Below are positions 30,653 to 39,766 of a stretch of 64,000 nucleotides of DNA, piece after piece. Source of the DNA: Shinella zoogloeoides (GTDB taxonomy: Bacteria; Pseudomonadota; Alphaproteobacteria; Rhizobiales; Rhizobiaceae); assembly GCF_022682305.1 (NCBI RefSeq), contig NZ_CP093528.1:3841501-3905500 (forward strand), given 5' to 3'. Numbering within the stretch: the first letter of the stretch is position 1; each line of letters opens with the position of its first letter. The notes under the pieces were generated by a model. The model had not been told where the DNA came from, did no database searches, and saw only the letters and a program-made list of their open reading frames with translations. Made by a program: the position numbers and the translations under genes.

Positions 30653-31655
30653 TCGGCTCGGCCACCTGGATCAGGCAATCGCCCGCCTGGCTGTCGGTGT
30701 GCAGCCGGTGGGAGATGACGATGCCGCCCTCGGCAAAGCGTAGCGCTTCCTCGGGCTGATCCAGCCGTTCAAGATCGTGATACCAGCCGGCAAGATCGCC
30801 AGCGGCAACGCGCGCGCCGAGCGGAACGGCCGGCTCGAACCAGCCGCGCCGGTTGGCATAGATGCCCTGGCTGTGCCGCGACAGGGAGAGAAGCTGCAGT
30901 TCCGGCGAGGCGGGCAGCGCCTGCCGCGAGAGAACCGGCCCCTCCGCAATGCCGAGCGCCACGAGCAGCCGGTCGATGGCCGCCGCCGTGAAGGCCATGC
31001 TGTCTGGTGTCACCGTGCCGCCGCCGCCGAATTCGCCGGAAAGGCCGATTGTGCCTGCCCGGCCCGCCGCGCCCATGGAGGTCGGCGCCGCCGGGCCGTT
31101 ATCGGCGATGAAGGCATGGGCCGCACCCATGGCACGCATCAATTCCAGCGAGCGGGCGAAGCGCGCCGGATCGGCCTGCCGCTCGATAAGCGTGCAGGCG
31201 AGATGGGCCATGGAGGTGCCGCCCGAATGCAGGTCCAGCACCGCATCGTGCTGTGGGAAAAGCACATGCTCCAGGAAGTGGGCGAGGCGCGCCGTCGGCG
31301 TGCCTGCGGGGTCGCCCGGGAAGGCGCGGTTGAGATTGCCGCCGTCGAAGGGCGAGCAGCGCCTGGCCGCCATCACCGCCGGCAGGTTCGCCATGGGCAG
31401 GATGGTGACGACGCCACGGATTTTTGCAACATCGAGCAGCCGCATCAGCCGGCCGAGCTGCAGCTCGCCCTCATACTCGTCGCCGTGATTGCCCGCCATG
31501 AGCAGGAGGCTCGGCCCCGCGCCGTTCTTCAGGCGCAGGATCGGGATGCGGATCTGGTAATAGGGCGAACGGTCGATGGAATAGGGGATGGCAAGGTGGC
31601 CGTCCTGCCGGCCCTCGGCCGCAAAATCGATCGGGTTGACGACGCCGCTATGCAT
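30642..31655 (-). CDS. Succinylglutamate desuccinylase/aspartoacylase-family zinc deacylase
   Basis: M14-type metallo-deacylase of 337 aa. The zinc ligands are visible as GNHGDEYEG (His57, Glu60) and LDLHSGG (His143); NLNRAFPG is the substrate-carboxylate motif. Overall it resembles the DoeB/AstE branch that removes acyl groups from N-acyl amino acids. It is the last gene of the minus-strand operon, 2 bp after the RidA gene, and overlaps the convergent TIM-barrel-like gene by 11 nt. An N-acylated amino acid as pathway intermediate is inferred. Confidence 0.8.
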   Translation of the reverse strand: MHSGVVNPIDFAAEGRQDGHLAIPYSIDRSPYYQIRIPILRLKNGAGPSLLLMAGNHGDEYEGELQLGRLMRLLDVAKIRGVVTILPMANLPAVMAARRCSPFDGGNLNRAFPGDPAGTPTARLAHFLEHVLFPQHDAVLDLHSGGTSMAHLACTLIERQADPARFARSLELMRAMGAAHAFIADNGPAAPTSMGAAGRAGTIGLSGEFGGGGTVTPDSMAFTAAAIDRLLVALGIAEGPVLSRQALPASPELQLLSLSRHSQGIYANRRGWFEPAVPLGARVAAGDLAGWYHDLERLDQPEEALRFAEGGIVISHRLHTDSQAGDCLIQVAEPISG

Positions 31656-31657
31656 GG

Positions 31658-32002
31658 TCAGAGCGCCGCGACGGCGGTCATCTCGACGCGCAGGTCCGGA
31701 TCGGCAAGGCGTGCCTCGACGCAGGCGCGGGCCGGCGGGTTCGCCGGGTCGATCCAGGTATCGTAGACGCTGTTCATGGCGTCGAAATCGACGATGGCGG
31801 GCAAGAAGACGTTGACGGCGAGGAGCTTCGAGCGGTCCGTGCCGGCTTCCTTGAGCAACGCGTCGATCTTGCCGAGCACGTCGCGGGTCTGGTCCTCGAT
31901 GCCGGCCTTGCGGTTTTCCGCGACCTGGCCGGCAATGTAGACGAGACCGCCATAGGAGACGGCCTGGCTCATGCGCGAGCCCTTCTGGTAACGCTGGATC
32001 AT
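31658..32002 (-). CDS. RidA-family enamine/imine deaminase
   Basis: A 114-aa RidA/YjgF protein (SQAVSYGGLVYIAGQVAEN near the N-terminus; NPPARACVEARLADPDLRVE at the C-terminus, with the conserved Arg that binds the carboxylate). RidA proteins hydrolyse reactive enamines and imines released by PLP-dependent dehydratases. It lies immediately downstream of such an enzyme in the operon, so it probably clears that enzyme's product. The start could be 32002 or the ATG at 31972 (MSQAVSYG). Confidence 0.88.
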   Translation of the reverse strand: MIQRYQKGSRMSQAVSYGGLVYIAGQVAENRKAGIEDQTRDVLGKIDALLKEAGTDRSKLLAVNVFLPAIVDFDAMNSVYDTWIDPANPPARACVEARLADPDLRVEMTAVAAL

Positions 32003-32028
32003 GGTGTTTTCCTTTCGTCCTGGGAGGA

Positions 32029-33342
32029 TCAGCCGAAGCTGGTGAGGTAGGCCGTCACGACCTGGTGGTCGGGGTCGAGGCCGTAGAGGATGGCGTGCCG
32101 GTCGAGGCAGGTGCAGGGGTGGGAAATGCCGAACTCCACCACATCGCCCACGGCGACCGCACTGCCGGCGGGAAGGGCGACGAAGGCGTGCTGGTCGTTA
32201 AGGCGCAGCACCTCGGCACTGGTGAGGTCGGCGGCCTTCGCGCCGTCCCGGTAGAGCGCCAGCGGGCGCGGCAGGCCCTGGTCGATGGCGACGTCGCGCA
32301 GGCCCATGCCGCAGATGGCAAGGCCGGGCTCCGGCAGCGACAGGACTTCCGCCCAGACGCGCAGCGCCGGCTGGAATTCCCGCGCCACCGAATGGACCTT
32401 GCCGCCGAAGCGGAAGCCTTCGCGCGCATCGAGGCCGGAAAGGCCACGCTCGTAGACGCCGTGATCGTGGAAGAAGATCGCCCCGCTGCGCAGGATCAGC
32501 TTGCAATCGGGATCGGCCGAAACGGCTGCGGAAAGGCCGGCGACGACACGGTCGAAGAAGACCGAACCGCCGGCGGTGACGAGAAGCGGCCGCTCCTTGC
32601 CGATCCGGGCGCGCACTTCGGGCAGGAAGGCGGCGGTCAGGGTGACGAGGCCGTCGATGCGGCGCAGCGTCTCCGCCGCATCCGCTGTTGCGGCCGCGCC
32701 TTCATAGGCGGCGATGCCGGTGAGCTTGAAGTTCGGGCTTTCCGCCGGAAGGATCACGTCGAGGATCGCGTTCGCGGCGTCAGCGCTGCGCGCCCCGGCG
32801 CGGCCGGCGCCGAACTCGACCAGCAGGCCCAGCGGCGGCAGGTCGCTCCGCTCTCGCCATGCGGCGACGAGCGCTTCGGCGAGCGGCACGGAATCGACGA
32901 AGATATGCACCTCGGCCGAGGGATAGCCGGCCAGCAGGGCGGCGAGGCGGCGCGCGGCGGCGGGACCGCCGATCTCGTTGGCGAGGATCAGCCGGCGCTG
33001 GCCGGCCTTCAGCATCACGGCGGCCTGCCTTATATCGGCGACCGTCGTGCCCCAGGCCCCGGCGGCCAGCAGCGCGCCGGAAATCGCCGTCGACATGGGC
33101 GTCTTTGCATGGGGCGCGATCTCGACGCCGTGATCCCTCACATAGGCCATCATCAGGTCGACATTGGTGGCGAAGGCCTGCTGGTCGAGCGAGATCAGCG
33201 GCAGCGCCATCTCGCCGTCATAGGGCTTCCAGCCTTGTGCGCCGATGGCGTCGAGCGGCAGGGGGGCATGGCCCGGCGGAAAGCCGCGGATACGGTCGTC
33301 GATGACGGGATTGCCGGTTCCGGTGGTGTGAAGGTCAGACAT
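32029..33342 (-). CDS. D-threonine aldolase / D-serine dehydratase-fold PLP enzyme
   Basis: PLP enzyme of 437 aa with an alanine-racemase-type barrel. The PLP lysine is Lys80 in IAPHAKTPMS, and the C-terminal domain ends with a zinc-site motif HPCTCLDRH near residue 410, as in D-serine dehydratase and D-threo-3-hydroxyaspartate dehydratase. It therefore probably cleaves or dehydrates a D-beta-hydroxy amino acid; the adjacent RidA gene fits a dehydratase. Its first 8 nt overlap the 3' end of the amidohydrolase gene. Confidence 0.82.
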   Translation of the reverse strand: MSDLHTTGTGNPVIDDRIRGFPPGHAPLPLDAIGAQGWKPYDGEMALPLISLDQQAFATNVDLMMAYVRDHGVEIAPHAKTPMSTAISGALLAAGAWGTTVADIRQAAVMLKAGQRRLILANEIGGPAAARRLAALLAGYPSAEVHIFVDSVPLAEALVAAWRERSDLPPLGLLVEFGAGRAGARSADAANAILDVILPAESPNFKLTGIAAYEGAAATADAAETLRRIDGLVTLTAAFLPEVRARIGKERPLLVTAGGSVFFDRVVAGLSAAVSADPDCKLILRSGAIFFHDHGVYERGLSGLDAREGFRFGGKVHSVAREFQPALRVWAEVLSLPEPGLAICGMGLRDVAIDQGLPRPLALYRDGAKAADLTSAEVLRLNDQHAFVALPAGSAVAVGDVVEFGISHPCTCLDRHAILYGLDPDHQVVTAYLTSFG

Positions 33343-34270
33343 GGTGCTCTCCCATCCCGAGACGGTAGGTCTCGTTCGCGGTGGTGAAGAAAAGGGCGCG
33401 CTGCTCGTCGAGCGACAGGGATGCAGCCGCGTTGCGGAAGACGCCGTAGACCTCGTCGAAGGTGGCGTGCAGGCCGGCGACCGGGAAATCGCTGGCGAAC
33501 ATCGACCGCGACGGGCCGAAACAGTCCAGGCAATGGTCTATCACCGCGCCGAGGCTTTCGGGCGTCCAGTCATTGTCATAGGCGACGAGGTCGGAGATTT
33601 TCAGACGGGCATTCGGCTCCCCGCCGAGCGCGCGAAGGCCCTTGCGCCAGAGCGCCATGCCTTCCGCGCTGCGGTCGGCCGGGCTGCCGCCGTGATTGAG
33701 CACGAAGAGCGTATCCGGGAAGGATCGCATGAGATGCAACGCCTCCTCCATCTGCCAGGGATAGAGCATGAGGTCGAAGACGAAGCCGAGGCGGGAGAGA
33801 TGGGCAAGGCTCGCCCGCCAGACGGGATCGGCCATGCGGTGGGCGCGCGGCGCGAAGCTCTTGGCAGGCTCGGGGTGCCAGCTCACGATGTCGCGGATGC
33901 CGACGACATCGGGATTTGCCGCCTCCGCTTCGAGGAGGCGAAGGGCATCGGGGCTGTCGAGTGGAACGCGGGCTATGTAGCGCCGCGCGACGCCCGAGAT
34001 ACGGTCGAGGCCATTCAGCCAGCGGGTTTCCTCCAGCGGGTGATCGTCGGACCAGCCGGCTTCCACATGCACGGTGGCGACGATGTTCTGGTTCGCGGCG
34101 TCCGCCAGATAGTCCTCGATGCCGTAGTCCCTGAGGATCGGCGCGAGGCTGCCGAACACCATCTCGGTTCCCTCGCCGCGCGCCTTTTCCAGCCAGGGAT
34201 GGCGGTTGAGCGAAAGGTCCCAGAGATGGTGGTGCGGGTCGATGACCGGCCCGCCGTAGCGCAGCGTCAT
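33335..34270 (-). CDS. Amidohydrolase-2 family hydrolase (lactonase-like)
   Basis: A 311-aa metal-dependent hydrolase of the COG3618 group. It starts with the metal-binding PVIDPHHHLWD at residues 8-18 and has VLNHGGSP and ASDFPVAG later, as in L-fuconolactonase and related sugar-acid lactonases. It overlaps the permease gene by 4 nt and the PLP-enzyme gene by 8 nt, so it is firmly inside the ABC-importer operon. The substrate is unknown; a lactone or cyclic amide formed from the imported compound is likely. Confidence 0.82.
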   Translation of the reverse strand: MTLRYGGPVIDPHHHLWDLSLNRHPWLEKARGEGTEMVFGSLAPILRDYGIEDYLADAANQNIVATVHVEAGWSDDHPLEETRWLNGLDRISGVARRYIARVPLDSPDALRLLEAEAANPDVVGIRDIVSWHPEPAKSFAPRAHRMADPVWRASLAHLSRLGFVFDLMLYPWQMEEALHLMRSFPDTLFVLNHGGSPADRSAEGMALWRKGLRALGGEPNARLKISDLVAYDNDWTPESLGAVIDHCLDCFGPSRSMFASDFPVAGLHATFDEVYGVFRNAAASLSLDEQRALFFTTANETYRLGMGEHHV

Positions 34271-35208
34271 CGCCGGGCCTCTCGGCCGGAAATGAGCAGG
34301 AGCGCCAGGATCAGCGTGCCGAACATGATGGAGCGCCAGCCGGGCGAGGCATTGACCACCGTGATCAGCGCCGTCGTGGTGACGAGCAGGATCGCGCCCG
34401 GAATGGTGCCGGCATAGGTGCCGCGCCCGCCGAGGATGGACGTGCCGCCAAGCACCACGGCGGCGATCGACGTCAGGAGATAGGGATCGCCGATGCCGAC
34501 ATAACCCTGCCGGTTCATGCCGAGCACGAGAATGCCGGCAAGGCCCGCGAAGAAGCCCGAGAGCGCATAGAGGACCAGCGTGTTGCGCGTGATGCTGACG
34601 CCCGAGAGGCGCGCGGCGAGCGGATTGGCCCCGATGGCGAGGAACCGCGCGCCGATGGGCATGCGGTGGATCAGGATGAGCACCACGGCCGAGACGGCGA
34701 GCCAGAGGAGGACGCCGGCGGGAACGCCGAGCGGGCGCGCCTGCCCGAGCAGGATGACGGCCGGGTTGCTGACCGTGACGGCGCTGCCGCCGGCGACGAT
34801 GACGAGCAGGCCCTGCAGGAACGTCGCCATGGCAAGCGTCATGATGATCGGCGGCACGCGAAGGTAAGCGGCGCCCGCGCCGTTGAGGAAGCCGATGCCG
34901 GTGGCGATGGCAAGCACGAGGGCGATGCCGACGAGGCCGGTCGGATCCCAGGCCGGCGAGATGATCGGCAGGAGGATCGCCGTGACGGTGATGACCGCGC
35001 CGACGGAGAGGTCGATGCCGCCCATCAGGATGACGAGCGTCTGGCCGGCGGCGGCGATGCCGATGACGGCGGCAAGCTCCAGCAGGTAGCGCAGGTGCCC
35101 GTAGGCGCCGAAGCCGCGCAGCGTGAGGCCGGCGACGAGCCAGACCAGCGCCACGAGCACGAAGGTGAGGAGCGGGGGATTGCGGAACAGGGAACGAGCG
35201 GCATTCAT
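34267..35208 (-). CDS. Ribose-type ABC transporter permease 2
   Basis: Inner-membrane permease of 313 aa in the RbsC/AraH group, with eight or more hydrophobic helices, LVILMGGIDLSVGAVITVTA in the family position and AAVVLGGTSILGGRGTYAGT in the C-terminal half. ATG 35208 is preferred to one at 35223 since it has a GGAGGG site seven bases upstream and forms an ATGA overlap with the preceding permease. With the other permease it would form the membrane channel of the importer. Confidence 0.9.
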   Translation of the reverse strand: MNAARSLFRNPPLLTFVLVALVWLVAGLTLRGFGAYGHLRYLLELAAVIGIAAAGQTLVILMGGIDLSVGAVITVTAILLPIISPAWDPTGLVGIALVLAIATGIGFLNGAGAAYLRVPPIIMTLAMATFLQGLLVIVAGGSAVTVSNPAVILLGQARPLGVPAGVLLWLAVSAVVLILIHRMPIGARFLAIGANPLAARLSGVSITRNTLVLYALSGFFAGLAGILVLGMNRQGYVGIGDPYLLTSIAAVVLGGTSILGGRGTYAGTIPGAILLVTTTALITVVNASPGWRSIMFGTLILALLLISGREARR

Positions 35209-36170
35209 CGCCTTGCCCTCCATTGTGCGAGCAGTTCCGGAACGGCGACGGCGCCGACGATGATCAGCCCCTGCGCGACATATTGCGCGACCGGCGGAAA
35301 GCCGAGGAAGAACATCACGTTGATCATGACCGAGAGCAGCAGGCTGCCGCAGATCGCTCCGCGCATCGTGCCCTTGCCGCCGAGGAAGCCGACGCCGCCG
35401 AGCACGGCCGCCGCGATGGAATTCAACGTGAAGGGCGTGCCGATGACCGGATCGCCAGAACCCGTCTGGGCTGCAACGAAGAGACCGGCAAGCGCGGCGA
35501 GCAGGCCAGACAGCGCGAAGGCGACGATCTTCACCCGCTCGACCGGCACGCCGGAGCGGAAGGCGCCCACGGGATTGTCGCCGGCGGCATAGATGCCGAG
35601 ACCGAGGGGCGTCGCAAGGAACGCCTTCCAGAGCACGAGGACGACGACGAACAGCAGGAAGGCGACGGGCGTGTGGCCGGCGAGCGTGTTCGACAGCCAG
35701 CCGGGAATGAAGCCGCCCGGGCGCGGCAGGAGGATCAGCGCGACGCCGGTGATGATGAAGGAACCGGCAAGCGTGACGATGATGGCGGGGAGCCTCAGAT
35801 GCGCGACGATGACGCCGATGACGGCGCCGATGGCAAGCCCGGTGACGGCGACGGCCAGGAAGCCGCCGGGCACGCCGAGCGCCGTGCCCATGGTGGTCGC
35901 GGCAATGACCGCGCCGAGGCTGACGAGCGGGCCGATGGCGAGCGTGATGCCGCCGTTCAGCATGAGTAGCGCCTGCGCCATGGTGACGAGGGCGAGCGGG
36001 AACCAGTTCTGCGTGAACTTGGAGAAGCCGCCGACCGAGAGAATGCCGGGGAAGAGCACGGCATAGAGGATGAGGAAGGCGGCGACGACGAGATAGAGGC
36101 CGCCGAGGCTGCGGTTACGGCGGCGCTGGATGGCGCCGTAGAGCCAGCCGGAGGATGAAACAGCGCTCAT
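35205..36170 (-). CDS. Ribose-type ABC transporter permease 1
   Basis: Inner-membrane permease of 321 aa (RbsC family). MLNGGITLAIGPLVSLGAVI and AAAVLGGVGFLGGKGTMRGA are the two family landmarks. The ATG at 36170 overlaps the ATPase stop by 4 nt; a longer open frame upstream lies inside the ATPase gene and lacks membrane character. Two different permease genes in one operon indicate a heterodimeric channel. Confidence 0.9.
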   Translation of the reverse strand: MSAVSSSGWLYGAIQRRRNRSLGGLYLVVAAFLILYAVLFPGILSVGGFSKFTQNWFPLALVTMAQALLMLNGGITLAIGPLVSLGAVIAATTMGTALGVPGGFLAVAVTGLAIGAVIGVIVAHLRLPAIIVTLAGSFIITGVALILLPRPGGFIPGWLSNTLAGHTPVAFLLFVVVLVLWKAFLATPLGLGIYAAGDNPVGAFRSGVPVERVKIVAFALSGLLAALAGLFVAAQTGSGDPVIGTPFTLNSIAAAVLGGVGFLGGKGTMRGAICGSLLLSVMINVMFFLGFPPVAQYVAQGLIIVGAVAVPELLAQWRARR

Positions 36171-37675
36171 GCGGCCGCTCCTTGTGTGTTGACGCCCATG
36201 GCCGCGCCGACGATGGCCTCTTCGGTGATCGCCGTGCCGGACAATTGCGCGGCGACGCGCCCTTCGCGCAGCACCACGACGCGGTCGCTGAGATGCACGA
36301 GCTCCGGCGTGTCGGAGCTGACGATGACGATGAGCCGGCCTTCGGCGGCGAAGGCGCGCAGCATGTGGTAGATTTCGCGCTTGGTCTCGATGTCGACGCC
36401 GCGCGTCGGATCGTTGAGCAGCAGCACGGACGGATCGAGCGGCAGCCACTTGGCGAGCGCCACCTTCTGCTGGTTGCCGCCCGAGAGCGCCTGCACCGGG
36501 CGGGCGACATCGCCCTTGATGGTGAGGCGGCGGGCGAGATCGGCGATCAGGTTCGTCTCCGCCGCCCGATCACGCAGGCCGCCGCGCGCGAGCCGGCCGA
36601 GCGAGGGCAGGATGAGGTTGGAGGCGATGGAATGGGGCAGAACCAGCCCCTCGTGCTTGCGGTCCGCCGGCACATAGACGAGGCCGGCGGCATTGGCCGC
36701 GCCGACATGGGCGGGAAGGCCGGGCTTGCCGGAAACTTCCGCCTTCGCGGCCCGGGCCGGAATAGCGCCGTAGAGGCCGAGCAGCAGGTCTTCCTGGCCC
36801 TGCCCCACCAGTCCGCCGATGCCGACGATCTCGCCGGCCCGCGCGGAAAAGCCGATGTCACGGACGAGACCGGCGGAAAAGCCTTCGACGCTGATGCGCA
36901 GCGCGCCCGGGCTGGAAACGGCGCGCGGCGGGAAGAGATCGCCCGTCTCGCGCCCGACCATCAGGCGTACCAGCCCCTCGCCGTCGATGCCGGAAAGCGA
37001 CTGGTCGGCGGTCACGCCGCCGTCCTTCAGCACCGTGACGTGCGAGCAGAGCGCCTGCACCTCGTTGAGGCGGTGGGAGATATAGAGAAGCGCGGTGCCG
37101 CGATCCCTGAGCGTCTCGATGAGGCGGGCGAGAATGCCGGCCTCATGGGCGGAGAGCGAGGAGGTCGGCTCGTCGAGGATGAGCACGCGCGGCTTGCGGT
37201 AGAGCGCCTTGGCGATCTCCACCATCTGGCGGCGGCCGAGCGCGAGATCCGCGACCGGCATGTCGAGCGGTTCGGTGAGGCCCACCATGTCGCAGACCTC
37301 CCGCACGCCGCGGTGAAGCGCGGCATAGTCGATGAGGCCGAAGCGGCGCGGGAAGGCGCCGAGGCCGATATTCTCGGCGATCGACAGGTCGGCCGTCAGG
37401 CTCAGCTCCTGCTGCACCACGGCGATGCCGGCCGCGCGGGCGGCGGCCGGGCTGAAGCGCCCGACCGGCTTGCCGTCGACGACGATGGCTCCGCTATCCG
37501 GCTGGAGGGCGCCGGAGAGAAGGTTGATCAATGTGGATTTTCCCGCACCGTTCTCTCCGAGCAGGGCGTGAACCCTGCCCGGAAGAAGGGCGATATCGAC
37601 GCCCTTGAGAACCGGATTGCCAAAAAATCCCTTGAACACCTGCCGGGCTTCCAGCAGGGGTTTTGCATCCGTCAT
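36167..37675 (-). CDS. Ribose/galactose-type ABC transporter ATPase (two nucleotide-binding domains)
   Basis: A 502-aa tandem ABC protein like RbsA/MglA/XylG. The first domain has Walker A GENGAGKST near residue 40, signature LALGRRQMVEIA, and Walker B LILDEPTSSLS. The second domain has the usual degenerate Walker A (GLVGQGQEDL), an intact LSGGNQQKVALAKWL signature, and LLLNDPTRGVD. This asymmetry is normal for the family. It powers uptake together with the two permeases, to which it is translationally coupled. Confidence 0.95.
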   Translation of the reverse strand: MTDAKPLLEARQVFKGFFGNPVLKGVDIALLPGRVHALLGENGAGKSTLINLLSGALQPDSGAIVVDGKPVGRFSPAAARAAGIAVVQQELSLTADLSIAENIGLGAFPRRFGLIDYAALHRGVREVCDMVGLTEPLDMPVADLALGRRQMVEIAKALYRKPRVLILDEPTSSLSAHEAGILARLIETLRDRGTALLYISHRLNEVQALCSHVTVLKDGGVTADQSLSGIDGEGLVRLMVGRETGDLFPPRAVSSPGALRISVEGFSAGLVRDIGFSARAGEIVGIGGLVGQGQEDLLLGLYGAIPARAAKAEVSGKPGLPAHVGAANAAGLVYVPADRKHEGLVLPHSIASNLILPSLGRLARGGLRDRAAETNLIADLARRLTIKGDVARPVQALSGGNQQKVALAKWLPLDPSVLLLNDPTRGVDIETKREIYHMLRAFAAEGRLIVIVSSDTPELVHLSDRVVVLREGRVAAQLSGTAITEEAIVGAAMGVNTQGAAA

Positions 37676-37696
37676 GACGGCGTCCTCGGGTCGGAA

Positions 37697-38767
37697 TTAC
37701 TGGGCCAGCAGCTTGTCGAAAAGCGCCTTGTCGTAATCCGAGTAGATGTAGCCGTCGGCCGGGAACTGATCGGCGCGGGCGAGGTAGCCGTCGATGGTGC
37801 TGTCGTCGATGACCGGCAGCGGCACCTTGATGAAGGCCGGAACGTCCTTGCCTTCGAGCGCCTGGACGGCCGTGTAGACCGAGAGCGCGCCCAGCCAGTT
37901 CGGCTGCATGGTGGCCCAGCCCTTCAGGCCCTTTTCCTTCCACAGTTCCAGGAACTGGCGGGCGTTCTCGCCGGTGATCGGAACCTGCTCGCGGCCCTGG
38001 CGGTCGAAGGCCATGACGGAGCCGGCCGAAAGCGCGCCGCCGAGCGAAAGCACGCCGTCGATTTCCGGATTGGCGAAGAGGAGGCTGGTCATGGCTTCCT
38101 GCGCCGGGGCGGCGTTGTATTCGGTGTTCGTCTCGGTGATGATTTCGAGACCCGGATTGGCTTCGAGAACCGGCTGGGCGCCCTTGCGGCGGTCATCGCT
38201 GACGGAAATGCCGGCCGGGCCGTTCATGACAATGATCTTGCCCTTGCCGCCGAGCTGGTCGGCGAGCCACTTGGCGGCGCCCGCGCCCCATTCATTGGAA
38301 TCGGTGTTGATCTTCGCCGTCACCTTGTCGGTGTTGACGAGGCTGTCGAAGTTCACGACGGCGATGCCCTTGTCGCAGGCATCCGAGATGACGCGGTCGA
38401 GCGCGTTGGACGAGCCGGCGATGACGACAATGGCGTCGACATTGGCGTCGATCATCGACTGGATGTGCTGGATCTGCGTCTGGGCGTTGCCCTGCGCGTC
38501 CGTGATCATCAGGTCCTTGACGAGGCCGGCCTTCTTCAGCTCCTCGACCTCGGCGGCGATGGTGCCTTCGGTCTGCTTCATCCAGGTCGGTACGGAATAG
38601 ATGTTCGCCCAACCGACCGTATAGGGCGCCTTGCGATCACCCTTGATGCAGTTTGCGGCGGCAGACGCCGTGCCGGCGGACATGGCGAGAAGCGCCGCAG
38701 CAGCCGCGGCACCGGCCAGAAGGCGGTTGCGCAGCGTGGTGGACGAGCGGTTTGCAGAATTCTTCAT
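37697..38767 (-). CDS. Periplasmic sugar-type substrate-binding protein
   Basis: Secreted binding protein of 356 aa (periplasmic binding protein type 1, Peripla_BP_4). An N-terminal signal peptide (basic start, hydrophobic run, cleavage after AGTASA near residue 35) is clear. IVVIAGSSNALDRVISDACD and SLGGALSAGSVMAFDRQG match ribose-type binding proteins. It heads the importer operon, 21 bp before the ATPase. The ligand cannot be read from sequence; the downstream enzymes suggest a nitrogen-containing or acylated compound rather than a plain sugar. Confidence 0.9.
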   Translation of the reverse strand: MKNSANRSSTTLRNRLLAGAAAAAALLAMSAGTASAAANCIKGDRKAPYTVGWANIYSVPTWMKQTEGTIAAEVEELKKAGLVKDLMITDAQGNAQTQIQHIQSMIDANVDAIVVIAGSSNALDRVISDACDKGIAVVNFDSLVNTDKVTAKINTDSNEWGAGAAKWLADQLGGKGKIIVMNGPAGISVSDDRRKGAQPVLEANPGLEIITETNTEYNAAPAQEAMTSLLFANPEIDGVLSLGGALSAGSVMAFDRQGREQVPITGENARQFLELWKEKGLKGWATMQPNWLGALSVYTAVQALEGKDVPAFIKVPLPVIDDSTIDGYLARADQFPADGYIYSDYDKALFDKLLAQ

Positions 38768-38811
38768 GGTGTTCCCCTTTTTGTGGCCAGCGTTCGGGCT
38801 TGCCATCCGTC

Positions 38812-38850
38812 ATTGTCCAATATAATGTACAAATGATCTTAATAATGGAC
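38812..38850. promoter_or_regulatory. Operator-like region of the ABC-importer operon
   Basis: TTGTCCA-ATATAA-TGTACAA is a near-perfect dyad at 38813-38832, followed by AATAATGGAC at 38841-38850. The latter matches the paired motif upstream of the gene at 29465. The site lies between the divergent binding-protein and IclR genes, 45-85 bp before the importer start. Confidence 0.5.
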
Positions 38851-38947
38851 GCCGTGATCTTATGCCGATTTTTCCGGCCTGCAAGAGGGGGCGGGAAATT
38901 TCGTCCGGCCGGGACCAGCGTACGGATTGACAGACGGGACGGCGGGT

Positions 38948-39760
38948 ATGAGAAGCTTGGCCGACGACAGCCGAGGAATGAATGCGATGGATGCAATTGC
39001 CGACGAAGCAGGGGGAAAGCGCGCCCGCGGGCTGGACCGCGCGTTCGAGATCCTCGATTTCCTGCGGCAGAAGCGACAGGCGCTGAAACCCAACGAGATC
39101 GCGGCGCAGATCGGCGCGCCGCGCTCCTCGGTCTATGAACTGGTGAACCTGTTGCTGCGCAACGGCATTCTGGAATTCACCGGCGGCGAGGGCCGCGTCT
39201 ATCTCGGCCGCAAACTCTATTTCTTCGGCGCGGCCTACGAGAACCATTTCGATTTCACCCGCGAATGCGAGGCGGCGCTGGAAAGGCTGGCCGACGAGAC
39301 GCGCGAGACGGCGCAGTTCTGCATGCTCGACGGCAACAAATACACCGTCGTGCGCATGCGTGAGGGCGCGCGGCCCTTCCGCATCTCCACGGATATCGGC
39401 CAGTCCGTGCCGATCCCGTGGACCGCCTCCGGCCGCCTGCTGGTCGCCCATATGACGGACGAGGAAATCCTCGCCTTCATCCCGCCGGAGGATTTTCGTC
39501 TTCCGGGCGGCGAATGGCTGGAACCGGCGGCCTTCCTTGCGCAGGTGCGCCAGGCCTGGCGCGACGGCTTCTTCACCTTCGACAGCATCGTCGACAGCTT
39601 CACACATTGTTTCGCCGTACCGGTCATGGACGACGGGCACGCCGCAGCTACGCTCTGCCTCGTCGCTCCGCGCGCCGATGGCATCGCCAACCGTGACCGC
39701 TACCTCGAATCCTTGAAAATGGCCGCCGCCGGCCTCAGCCACGCGCCAAGGCGGGGCTGA
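38948..39760 (+). CDS. IclR-family regulator
   Basis: Transcriptional regulator of about 270 aa: an N-terminal winged helix (RGLDRAFEILDFLRQ; LKPNEIAAQIGAPRSSVYEL) and a C-terminal IclR effector domain (GQSVPIPWTASGRLLVAHM; FAVPVMDDGHAAATLCLV). The start is uncertain: ATG 38948, 38978 and 38987 and a TTG at 38927 are in frame; ATG 38987 has the best-spaced Shine-Dalgarno (GAGGA nine bases upstream). It is divergent from the ABC-importer operon and probably represses it. Confidence 0.87.
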   Translation: MRSLADDSRGMNAMDAIADEAGGKRARGLDRAFEILDFLRQKRQALKPNEIAAQIGAPRSSVYELVNLLLRNGILEFTGGEGRVYLGRKLYFFGAAYENHFDFTRECEAALERLADETRETAQFCMLDGNKYTVVRMREGARPFRISTDIGQSVPIPWTASGRLLVAHMTDEEILAFIPPEDFRLPGGEWLEPAAFLAQVRQAWRDGFFTFDSIVDSFTHCFAVPVMDDGHAAATLCLVAPRADGIANRDRYLESLKMAAAGLSHAPRRG

Positions 39761-39766
39761 CCCGCG

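Noticed and set aside
36155..38836. An 893-codon plus-strand open frame opposite the ABC ATPase and binding-protein genes
   Set aside because: Antisense shadow of two clear genes with no recognisable domain.
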